Translations under genes and position numbers: made by a program
The notes under the pieces: generated by a model
Seen by the model: the letters and a program-made list of their open reading frames with translations, nothing else
Database searches by the model: none
What the model was told of the DNA's origin: nothing
Part shown: positions 12,200-22,900 of the stretch, piece by piece
Position numbering within the stretch: position 1 is the stretch's first letter
Layout: every line of letters starts with the position of its first letter
NCBI GenBank assembly: GCA_019671005.1
Contig: CM033747.1
Span: 28,981,188 to 29,045,187, forward strand
DNA length: 64,000 nt
Origin: Hibiscus mutabilis
Taxonomy: Eukaryota; Streptophyta; Magnoliopsida; Malvales; Malvaceae
Reading direction: 5' to 3'

Positions 12200-14890
12200 G
12201 TAATGCAAACTTGCCTCGATTATTTAGTTTTCCACTACTGTATTAAATCTTGTGTCAAGACTCCTTTGTCGACCAGCTTCTTGATTTCTTCTAGCAAACG
12301 GCCTACATATCTTGGTAGGATGCCCCGGTGCCCCATATGGAAATCACAAGTGCTATTCGGGTCAAAACTATGAGCAGATAGGTCAGGTATGATTTTCATC
12401 GGTCTGGGTGTGAGATAGCAACCTTCAATTAAATGAGGAAATATGTTCGAAATGGGCACCCCAAATATCTCCAAGTCTGCACTCGTCTGAGAGATTTTCC
12501 TTGCTGACCCGAAAGGATCAACATTCCTTCTTCTTTTTGGATTACGAGTGTCCTAGAGATGACACTAATTTATCGTTTTTCTTCTTCTTCTATTTCCTCA
12601 TTAGTTTGATCCTTAGACTTAGAACCTAATTTTCTTTCTCAGATTGCGTAGTCTATTCTTTCCCCTATCGTCATAAAGTCTTCAAATTTGATCCTTGATT
12701 TCTCTAGCATTGCACAAAGAAGGAGATTGGGAGAGTTGCATGAAGCAAATGAGTTATTTCTTCTTCGGTTATGGGAGGCTGAACTTGGTTTGCCAAACCC
12801 CGCCATCTTAACGCATACTCCTTGAAGCTCTCATTTGCTCCCATCTTCGTGTTTTGAAGAAATTGCCGACTTGGCGCTAAGTCTAAGGAATACTTATATT
12901 GGCTTAAAAAGGCATTGGCTAGGTCACCCCATGACCGAACTTGATTTGTACCATATCGCAGCGAGTCCTACTAGACTATCGTGGAAGTAGTGAATTAGTA
13001 GCTTTTCATCCTTAATGTAGCTCTCTATCTTTCTGCAGAACATGGTCAAGTGAACCCTTGGACAACTTGTACTGTCATACTGCACGAATCTGGGAATCTT
13101 AAAATTCGGAGGAATGACCAAATCAGGGACTAGGAAAAGCTCCATTGTATTGAAAACATCTATTTTTTCTTTCTTCTTAAACTCTCTTTTGACTCTATCC
13201 TCCAATTGGTCAAGTCTCGATTTTTATCTCGTTCCATTCTTTTTTTCAACTGGTTCTGCCATCGAACCCCTAAAATTTAGACTCCAAAAGAGGAATATAA
13301 TGATAAAATGCAATGAATGCAATGCGATGCTAAAATGTAAATAGGAATACAATAAGGTATTGATTCCAAAAGTGATCCCCATAGAACATATTTCATTAAG
13401 ACCAAAAGGTTTCGTTACATCAGATAGTGTATATTTACAAATACTAATGGGCCTTAACCCCTAACTTTTTAACTTCATCTAACAAACGAGTCAACTTTTC
13501 TTCACGATCCAACGCCGAATCTAAATTCTAACTTAACGGCATTACTGCATCGGCCAAATTTGCTACCCCTGGGCCACCTTACGCGCTTAGGTCATAGCAA
13601 TCTTTATGTCTTTGTCCCTTTCCTGTATTTCTCGCTCGATCTTTTGCAACTTGAAAATTACCTTTTAGACACTTTCATAACCAGCCTGCTTGTAAGCTTT
13701 AGCACGAATCGCGTTTGTACGCAAAGAAGTTCTAAGCTCATCTGTTTGTTCCCTGAGCGTCGCATTCTCTGTTTGAAAGGTGCGAGATTCATTCTCACTC
13801 TACTCCAGACTTGATTTTAGAATCTCATTCATATCTAGACTATTTTCCAACTCATTCTTGAGGATGTCGTGTTGGCTCTCGACTTTCTTCAACTTTTGTG
13901 ACAACAATCGGGCTCTATTTTCACTAGCTTGGCCTTTCCGCTTCTAATGCCCTAAATTGTTCTTCAGTTGTAGAGTGCCATTATTCTATTATTCAAAAGT
14001 ATTACCTAAGCCAACATTATGAAAAATGCAGTGAAGCTCTCGATACTCATCTTGTAGACTCTTTAGTTTCTTGCTTAAATTATCTCTCTCCTTCTTAAGT
14101 TGGTTATACTCGAACGAAAACCCCTCTTCTGGGATGTCCCTTTCTTCGATCTCTAAATTTGACTCACTTTCATTCAAACCTTGCCATGGGTCTTGGCTCT
14201 TCTTCAACTTTTCTTCTCTTGTGATCGTCGGCTCACTGTAGAATCGGGGTTGTCCATCTTCGAAACTCAATATTCCCATATTGGCAAGATATTTAACTCA
14301 AATTTTCAAAGCCCACAATTCTCTGTAATGTGCCCCAAACTTTCTAAGTGGTAACCACACTTGGCTCGGCTATTGTAACCTTTCGGGTAAGGTGGTTCCT
14401 CCAGAACAGGCTGTACTGGGTGATAAGGTTCCTCTCAATAAGTATCAGGAGTAGCTCGGTATACCTCCCAAGCCTCGGGATAGGCTTCTTCACATTGCTG
14501 GTCTTTTCTAAACCTACTTCTATTTTCTAGGAGCTTGACTCAGATGTACCTCCCACTGGTTTGTTGATGTGATCACAAAAAGGTTTGACTTGTCGTATTT
14601 ATCGATGTTATCTGGCTTGGGAGTAGGATTCTGACCATTGATTCTTGATTGACTCTCCTTCTGGCTCTACGAACCCCTTGCCTTTAGCCATAGCGCTCAT
14701 CAGATTCATCATCTCATCCATTTGTTTCTTCAATTCTTGTACTTCATCTCACTCATTACTAGCACCGATATCGTCTACCATGTTTGACCGAGAGCCTACA
14801 GATGATTCCTCTTTTATCATCTCGGATCCAGCTTTATGACCAAACCCTAGATTCGTATCCTTTACTATCTGATCAGACAACCCTTTGTCC
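12200..14890 (-). pseudogene. Degenerate gag of Ogre-type element 1
   Basis: Gag would build the retroelement particle. Fragments appear in several frames on the minus strand. 14890-14640 has a region with KQMDEMMNLMSAMAKGKG. 14410-14320 has a zinc-knuckle-like stretch CGYHLESLGHITENC. 13989-14279 is a charged, coiled-coil-like segment (KKERDNLSKKLKSLQDEY). 12924-13205 is the retrotransposon gag core (CPRVHLTMFCRKIESYIKDE, then LLIHYFHDSLVGLAAIWY). About 12900-12750 continues it with ITEEEITHLLHATLP. 12235-12474 has DFHMGH followed by EEIKKLVDKGVLT. Frameshifts and stops separate the pieces, so no functional protein is expected. Two zinc-knuckle-like pieces flank the gag core, which suggests rearrangement or a fused second gag. 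Confidence 0.75.
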
Positions 14891-15546
14891 ATCGTGAATG
14901 ATTTCTAATTTTTGGGCAACCACTTGCGAATGAATACCCTATGACTGTATGAGGATGCAAAAATGCAAAAAGAAAACAAAAACAAGACATAAAAAGAAAC
15001 AAGTTAGTGCTAAATAAAATATGTAAATAAAGAAATAAAACAAAAAATTAAATTACCGAATAAAACAACCCTATTTAAAATCTAAAACCTAGGGTATCCA
15101 CATGGCTCTAATAGGGTGGGCTTTCTATGTTCTTTACATGCAGTTTTGGTGCTAGAAGGTACCTGAATTGTCCTCGTTGTCCCCTACTAAGGGTACCAAG
15201 ACCCCTAGTCATCACCCATTATAGGCTCCTCTCATCTGGTTCAATTCAGGGGGACCTATTCCTCTATGTCCATACGGGGAAATGATATTCCCACGAAAAC
15301 ATAGAGTAGTAGAGCCCCGAAGGTACTTGTTAGGCCCATTCGGGGGAACAATATCCCTTTGAAAGCAATAGCTTTTTCCTCTCACTTAGACAAATGGGTT
15401 TATATGTCCAATTTTAAATGCGTTAAAATAAACTCGCATTTATAAACAAATATTAGTTTAATCATCATTTTAACCCGTAACTTCTGATATTAGTAAAGCA
15501 ATAATTTTTTTTGGCTAATCTCCTTTTTGTTTTAAAAACCAAAACC
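14891..15546 (-). other. Leader region of Ogre-type element 1
   Basis: Lies between the PBS and the first recognisable gag residues. It contains no long ORF. The 15060-15370 part is GC-richer with blocks like 'ctaagggtaccaagac', and may hold the packaging signal, which cannot be recognised by sequence. Confidence 0.4.
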
Positions 15547-15566
15547 ATTCCCCAGCGGAGTCGCCA
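15547..15566 (-). other. Primer-binding site of Ogre-type element 1
   Basis: The minus-strand sequence tggcgactccgctggggaat starts a few bases after the 5' LTR end (15570). It is nearly the same as the site in element 2 (tggtgactctgctggggaa). This PBS type is characteristic of Tat/Ogre elements (tRNA-Arg is the primer usually reported for Ogre). Confidence 0.85.
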
Positions 15567-15569
15567 TGC

Positions 15570-18500
15570 TGTAGCGACTATTTCTTTTCCGATCTATCAC
15601 TGCGAAAATAATAGATTATATTAAAGGGGTCATGCTTTTATTTGAAAATTTTACTTAAAATAGGAGATTCTTTGAAAACTCTTGAAAAAATATTAAAAAG
15701 GAGAATTTAGGGAAAATTCGTATTTTGAAAAACTATGGAGTCACCACCGGCCACTTTGGTAGACCGGACACAATTAAAACAAAAATCAGAGATTCCCTTT
15801 TTAAAAACTTGGATTCGGGAATTGATTACGGATGAGGAAGGATTAGCACCCCACACCGCCCAAAATTGGTACCAAATAATTACCGGTTTATTAATATCAA
15901 ATTTTACGGGTTAAAGTGACGATTAAATTAAAATTTGGTTATATGTGCGAGTAAATTTTAAGGGCTCCGGTGATCAAGGGATAAACGAAAACTACTAACT
16001 ACTTCTTAGACTGGTAGCCAAGTTTACTGTCGAAAAAGGGAGCACCGCATTGAACAGTTAAATATATCGAATATGCAACTTTAATCAAACAAGGTAAAAA
16101 AATAAATACATGAAATAAATATATATTTTATGATCAAATAATAACATAATTAAAACAAATACAACATAACTAAAATGATACATATAACACAGAATAGAAA
16201 TGCTACACTATTTTCATGTCCGTATGTATAAAATATTCACCATAATATAAATAAAATACACTAATATATAATATACATATTAGGTACATATAAAACTAAC
16301 ATATACATTATCATATAATATACATATATAAAATGTACATTAAATAAAAATACATTACTAAAAATAATTTTACAAGACTTAATATAGATAATACATAATA
16401 TAAGTATACAAATAATATAATATATATACGAAGATACTATATATATATATATTCCTATATAAATATAAATATATTTATAAATATAAATATATTCATAAAA
16501 GTGCAACACAAAATATATTCATATATACATAAATACATAAATACATGGCAACAAATAAATTAAAAAAAACAAGATGAAGCACATGTATCGAACAAACTAA
16601 TATCTACAAACATGAATAATTTACCGAATACAAAACATTTAAGCAAGCTGTACAAAATAAGGACTGTAATTAAATATAATAAAATATCAGGGGACCATAA
16701 ATGCAATTTTACCACAAAAAAAGAGTTAAAATTAAAAGGAAATGGGCCTAACTGAAAACTATAAAAAGAAAAGGAGAACTAAAACTACAATTTTTCCCTT
16801 TTGAAATAATTAAATAGGATTTATGGGTATGATTGAAAACCAGTTAAAACTTATAGGGACTGATTGTGTAATTAAACCATGCGGCAGAGCAGATTTGCAA
16901 AGGAAATTTAAGCGGAGGGATCGAAGGGGTGATTTACCCTTTTAAAATCTGATTTAGTTTGATTTGGGGACGAAATCACAAAGTTTGAAAAAAGTTTAAG
17001 GACCAGGTACCGAATTACAAAATGTGGAATGGCTTCGTGCACAAATATTTAGGGGCGGAGGGACCGTTACTCTATTATACCATTTTCAAGATTTTAAAAT
17101 ACTATAAATAACACCCTTCAACCATTGTTTAATCCCTTTAGCCATTTTTTTAAACCCGTTTATAATTATCCCAAAAACTTCGAAATAAAACACCCCAAAA
17201 CCTTTTTTTTCTAAATTTCGGATCAAAAGCCCCTTTTTTGAAGAACACAACGAATGTTCTTCATGAACATGAAGAACATTCAATTTCGAAACCCAAAAAT
17301 CACCCTGGACCACCACCAAACCCAGAAATCGGTGGTGGTTGGCCACTCCGGCCACTCCCGACCGTCGTTCTCTGTGTCGAAAAAACCCTAAAAAAACTTT
17401 TTCTTCTTAAAACCGAATTTAGTGCTAGATTTTTAAAACAAAACTCCCAAACCTCCCTTTTTAAAAAAAATTGAAACCTTATTTTTTTAGAACCTAATCT
17501 TTTTGAGAGGGATAAAAAAGAAAACAGGCCGGTGCCGTTCATCGGCGCACCACCCTCGGCCGCCATGCAAGGCGGCAGGCCGAAGCCAAAAGGGTAAACT
17601 CTTCTCTTTTTTATTATTTTTGTTAATTATTTTTTATGTATGCAGAAAAAAGATAATATACCTTTTGAAACTTTTTTTGCTCTTTTTTTATTGGTTCGAA
17701 TATGAGTACATAATGGTTGATTATATTGGTTATATATATGCTTGATTTTTTTTGTTTTCTAATTTGTTTTTTCTTACAAGAATAAGAAAGCTTTAATTAT
17801 TTCTACCGTTGATGATGATTTCTCCGACATGCTCTTCATTTTTTTAATGTTATTTTAGCCATGCATGGTGGTTGGGAGAGAGCTGGTGGTTCATCAGATT
17901 GGATCTTGGCGATAACGTGGTGGCCCTAGATCGTGCTACATGGCGGGTGGCAGCTGAACGGTCTCGCGCATGGGGAGTCCAATAGCCCGCGAGTGGGCAT
18001 CACGCAGCCTGCTGGAGGGGCATTCTCCTTTGATCTGGACCATTGAATCAAAATTTGATCTGACGATCTAGATTTGGCTGCGCATAAGAAAGAAGGGTTT
18101 TAGAGTTTTTGATATTAATAGGTTAGGGTTTTAATTATTGGGTCTAGGTTTGGGCCGTTCAGGCCATGTATTATATTTGGGCTTTGTAAATGTAAATGGA
18201 TCAGACTTTAATAAAATTGGGTTTAATAATTATCTAATCTGTTTATTTTATATTCTAGCCCAATAATAATAATAATTAATAATATGTAGCATACACCATA
18301 ATAATAACAATATTAATGACATCAATATTACATGCATACAATAATGATACACACATTATACATTCACAGATACATATTTATAAATACACACAACCGTATC
18401 ATATATTTAATATATACACACATTATACATACTCATACAAACATATATAATACATATTCATGTATAATTAATAAACATACAATATCATAATACCTACAAT

Positions 18501-18652
18501 CATTAATAGATATTCACATATAATTATATAACATATACTCACATTAATAATAATAACATAAGTACATATTAACATATACATTTAGTACATATTAAATACT
18601 TATAATAATATTAATAATATTATACATAGCCGGATAAAAATGAGTGATTACA
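15570..18652 (-). repeat. 5' LTR of Ogre-type element 1
   Basis: Begins on the minus strand with TGTAATCACTC (18652) and ends TAGTCGCTACA (15570), giving canonical TG...CA ends. It carries the 30-bp palindrome at 17252-17281. The block at about 17880-18010 differs from the equivalent block of the other LTR (7250-7400). Confidence 0.85.
17252..17281. repeat. Perfect 30-bp palindrome inside LTR (second copy)
   Basis: Identical in structure to 6620-6649: arms gaatgttcttcatg and catgaagaacattc around two bases. Its conservation between two otherwise diverged LTRs is notable. Confidence 0.8.
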
Positions 18653-19982
18653 CTAGGTAATTGAATTCTATAACTCTCAATATAAGCAGTAATTATGTCA
18701 AGAAAGATATAAACCCTAATAACTAATTAGGATAGGTGAAGCCTTAAAGAAGTAAACGAGTACGAGGGTGCAACGGAGTCATAATTTTCTGACCGCTATT
18801 CAGCATGGTCTATCTGCACGGAAATACCAAAACCTCCTCCCTCAAAGGTCTAATTTTATAGAAGGTCCCTATACCTTTTTTAATGAATTTACTCTTCTAA
18901 TGTTTAATATATATAAATTAACTGAATTAACCGACTGATTAATCGAAATAAGTTTCAATTTGGTCAATTAATTTGGTTTTAACTAAGTAATGAACACCCC
19001 TAAAAATAGATAGATTATAAGACTAAATAATTATAATGGAGTTAAATTCACCAGAAACATATAATACAAGAACGACCTCATATAATTTTACCAAAACAAG
19101 GCCACTAAAATCTCAATTTATTTCTGAATCCAACAAGTAATCATAGTAGAAAATCGGATAATGTTCATCATAGGAGACCCGGGTTCAATTGTTTTGTTTG
19201 CAAGGTGTGTGCGCATTGTCAAAGGGTTAAGAATATGTATGAACAAATACTACATTGTAATCACCTTTAAACTATTAAAGAATCTCAATTTATTTCTTTT
19301 TTACCTCTAAAAATCACTTTTTTGTTTTTGTTTTGCAGGTTAGTCCCCTCACTTATTCTATCTCTCTCTGAAAACAATTGGTGGCTTTGTAACTGGTTCT
19401 TTGTGAGGTGTCACCACTCATAAAAAGCAGATATTTATGTGAAAAACCAGAAAACTCTGTCCAATTCCTCCACTTGTTCTTGCTTCCATTTTCCTTGCTA
19501 AATGAGCTTGGCTGGGTAGCTTTTAATGTCCTTTCTTTTTCCCCCTTTGGATACACTTTCTAGCTGGTTTCTAATCCCCATCTAGGGTTTCCAGTTTTCA
19601 TTTGCTTTTGATGAAGGGGTTCTTTTTCTATTTTATTATTTTCTTATAAAGTATTGATTTTGCTGAGCTTAATTTGGAAAGAGAAACCTGTACTGCGGTT
19701 AATCTCTATGATTTTTATATCACTGATTCCTTTTCTATGCATTTTCCCATATCCGGAAACGTTTCCTCAGGTCTAGAACTTGCTTCTTCCCTTGTATTTT
19801 GCTCGATCTGTGGTGAGAACTGTTTTCCTCTTCTTTCCCTGTGATTAGCTTTCAGATCGTTTTTGTGCGTGTTTTGATTAAATTTTAATCTATTTGAACA
19901 CCCTTTTCTGGAAATATTAGACGCTACTTTTGTTTTGATTTTTTAGGGAAGGTTTGGATAAATATTAAGTAAAAATCCGAGA
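18653..19982 (+). promoter_or_regulatory. Upstream region and probable promoter/5' UTR of SVP-like copy 2
   Basis: No coding sequence is visible. A CT-rich stretch (ctatctctctctg, 19358-19370) and 'ttttgttttgcag' (19328-19340) could be part of a transcribed leader or a 5' UTR intron acceptor. The segment around 19170-19260 (acccgggttcaattg, B-box-like) resembles a tRNA-derived SINE remnant. The start codon at 19983 follows 'aatccgaga'. A TATA box cannot be chosen with confidence. Confidence 0.4.
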
Positions 19983-22900
19983 ATGACGAGGCAAAAAATC
20001 CAGATCAAGAAGATCGACAACACGGCGGCGAGGCAGGTGACTTTCTCCAAGAGGAGGAGAGGGCTTTTTAAGAAAGATCTCGAGCTCTCCACCCTTTGCG
20101 ACGCCGAGATTGCTCTTTTGGTGTTTTCAAACACCGGCAAGCTCTTCGAGTACTCCAGCACCAGGTATATTGCTCTTTCTTCTTCAGCCTGGTTTTTACA
20201 TGGGAAACTATGCTTGCTGCTGCTGTTGCTTGTACTTGTAGATTGTAGTGCGTAGGGTCAGTGCTTGAGAGATGATATTTGCATTGAATGAAAGATCTTT
20301 AGAATCAAGAATACTGTGTTAAAAGTATAAATCCATAATGACTGAAATGTACTGGGTTCTTGTATATTTGGATTTAAAAAAGTTTCTTCCTAGCTCATAA
20401 AATATACAACATGTGGATTCTTCCTTTCTTAGAAACACTTGTGTTTGTTGTTCGTGTCTGATGCAAACTCGAAATTTGAATCTTCTAATATGGATTTTTG
20501 TGTATATTAAGAATGTTTCTTTTAGTTGGTTCATCTCTTACAGGCTTCAAATCGTTGGCTGCTTGAGTGTTTGTTTAGGATTTAATATAATTATATTTAT
20601 TAATGGCTTGGAACCCTATCTTCTGCAAAGCAATAAATATGTATGGATTACAAATACTGAGAAATTGCTCCCTAAAATGAATAACCCTATTTTTGCTTGC
20701 AAATATATATCAAATACACTGTATTGTTGTATCCTAAGTACGAAGCAGGTGATTGAACGGCGAGATCTGCAGTCAGAGAGGATTGACAGATTGGATCCAA
20801 TTCCATCCCTTGAGCTGCAGGTTAGAACTTTTAAGATCTTTCTTCTTGTTTTTTTATTAAGGATATTTCAACTTTGATTTAAGTTCCAAACATATATATA
20901 TATATAGGATATGATCCATTTATACAGTGTAAAATTTTTTAAGTTTTACACGTTTTTTGGATTGTTGGATGAGTGAAATGAATGGCTGAGATTAACTGTA
21001 CGATTTGTGAAAATTATCACTTTGAAAAAAAAGTAAAGAATTAATCTCGGTCGTCCATTTCACCTATCCAACAATCCAAAAAACACGTAAAACTATAAGT
21101 TTTACGCTATATGTAAGTGGATCATAACCAATGGCGGATCTAGAAAAAATTTTAAGGGTGGGCACATATATATATTAATACAAAATTTTTTGAAGGTTAA
21201 AATACTAATAATATTTTTATTATAATAAGAAGTCTTGCAAAAACTATAACTTAAAATAAAGTTTACAATTGTTCCCTTCTAAACCTCATTTTTCTGATAT
21301 AGTTGTATGATCTTTTCATTATCTACATTATCAAACATATCTTTCTTAATAAAAGTAATTGAGAAATCATTTTTCATATGGAAGCACAGTCGATTCTTTG
21401 TAAACTGCACCGCAGAGAATGTTCTTTTCATTGTTACGATTGCAACCAGAAGAACCAAAGCCAACTTCAAAAGTAAATACACAAGTGGTTACACAACATG
21501 CTTTATTGTCTCAATCATTTTTTAGATAAATCAAAAGTCCTTTTAGATCACAAAATCTTTTATCTGAACAACCATCAACAATATAATTCACAAGTTGACA
21601 ATAAAGCAACATAAGGTTTCATGTAGAAATTCATAAGGATAAATTTAGGTCAGGCGAATAAAATTTTTCTTATCAAAAGAAAGATACAAGTGTCTTTGAC
21701 TCAAGTAAGCCGCACAAACTCTGTACTTGTCTCAAAAACGATTATTATGCTTTTGGAGTTGTCTATCAATCACTTGATAAAATAATTCAACTTGGAAATG
21801 ATTCAAATTTGATATTTCATAGACTTTTCTCCTAGACGTCCCCGAAACAAAATACATCTTTCATCTTTGGAACCCCGATGTTATTCTTTTCACAAAATAA
21901 AGAAACTTCTTCAAGTAAAGATGGTCATCCACGTCTCTCATCATTTGTAATCGTTGCTTAGACACACTAACTAAATGCATAACATTCATAATGTCCTAGT
22001 GATTCTGTTGCAATGCTTGAGATAATTCACTAGTAACCTCAATATATTTTTCAGCAAGTGCAAATTAAACACAAACCCAAAAGACTGTAAAGAATTCAAC
22101 AACATACAAGCTTCAACTTTTTGCTCTGATCTGAGTATGTTTCATGTTCCTCAATAATTTCAAGCGCATCCATCACAAAAGAAAACACAATAATCAAGTG
22201 AACAACGGTTTTATGATGTGAACCCCAACGAGTATCTCTAACTCTCTTTATAACATCTTTTTTATTTAATCTACGAATAGAAATTCTTTACCCCTTTTGT
22301 TGTCTTTATCTATGTTCCAATATTAAAAAAAAATTGTTTATGGTTTAGGGTTGGATTTAGGTTTAGGTTGTAGGGTACAGGTTTATGATTTAGATATTAT
22401 GGTTAGAGTGAGGTTTAATTTTTTTAGTATTGAGGCATAGATAGAGGCACCAAAAAAGCACATGATTTTTATTCTTAATCTATGGCTACTGAAGATTTCA
22501 CGAATTTATTTTCTCTTACATAAATCACCAACCACATTAACCGCACTAGCTTAATTTTAGGGTGGGTACAAAAAATTTTAGGATGGGCACAAATAAATTT
22601 TAGGGTGGACACAAAGAAATAAAATAAATATTTAATGAACCAATTTTTTTCAGGGTGGACCTTGCCCACCCTCTCTTATACGTGCATTCGCCAATGAATC
22701 ATAACTCTCTCTCTATATATATGTATATACATCCAAACCTACAATTGTCGCAAGAAGTTACTATCTTATCAGAATATTCGTACTTTGCAACATATGCATA
22801 AGCAATAAACTAATTTTATTGGAAAATACTTTGATACATAAGCTTGTGTAAACTTTAGTTTATACAAGTCTTTTAATCTTAGGGTTTAGGTGGTGGTTTA

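Larger units (their letters stand above)
5030..18652 (-). mobile_element. Non-autonomous Tat/Ogre-type Ty3/gypsy retrotransposon 1
   Basis: Two near-identical direct repeats of about 3.1 kb (5030-8118 and 15570-18652) bracket a 7.45-kb interior. Read on the minus strand, the LTR starts TGTAATCACTC and ends TAGTCGCTACA. It is followed at once by a primer-binding site (tggcgactccgctggggaat), and the interior closes with a polypurine tract (aaagtggggcagc) next to the other LTR. This PBS type, the very long LTRs and the gag fragments fit the Tat/Ogre group. No protease, reverse transcriptase, RNase H or integrase motif is visible, so the element depends on partners (LARD-like). The flanking five bases, ATAAG and CTAGG, agree at three of five positions, so the target duplication is absent or eroded. 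The LTRs carry many indels relative to each other, which points to an old insertion. Confidence 0.85.

Noticed and set aside
12083..12373. Plus-strand 96-codon frame in element 1
   Set aside because: Antisense shadow of the gag fragment at 12235-12474.
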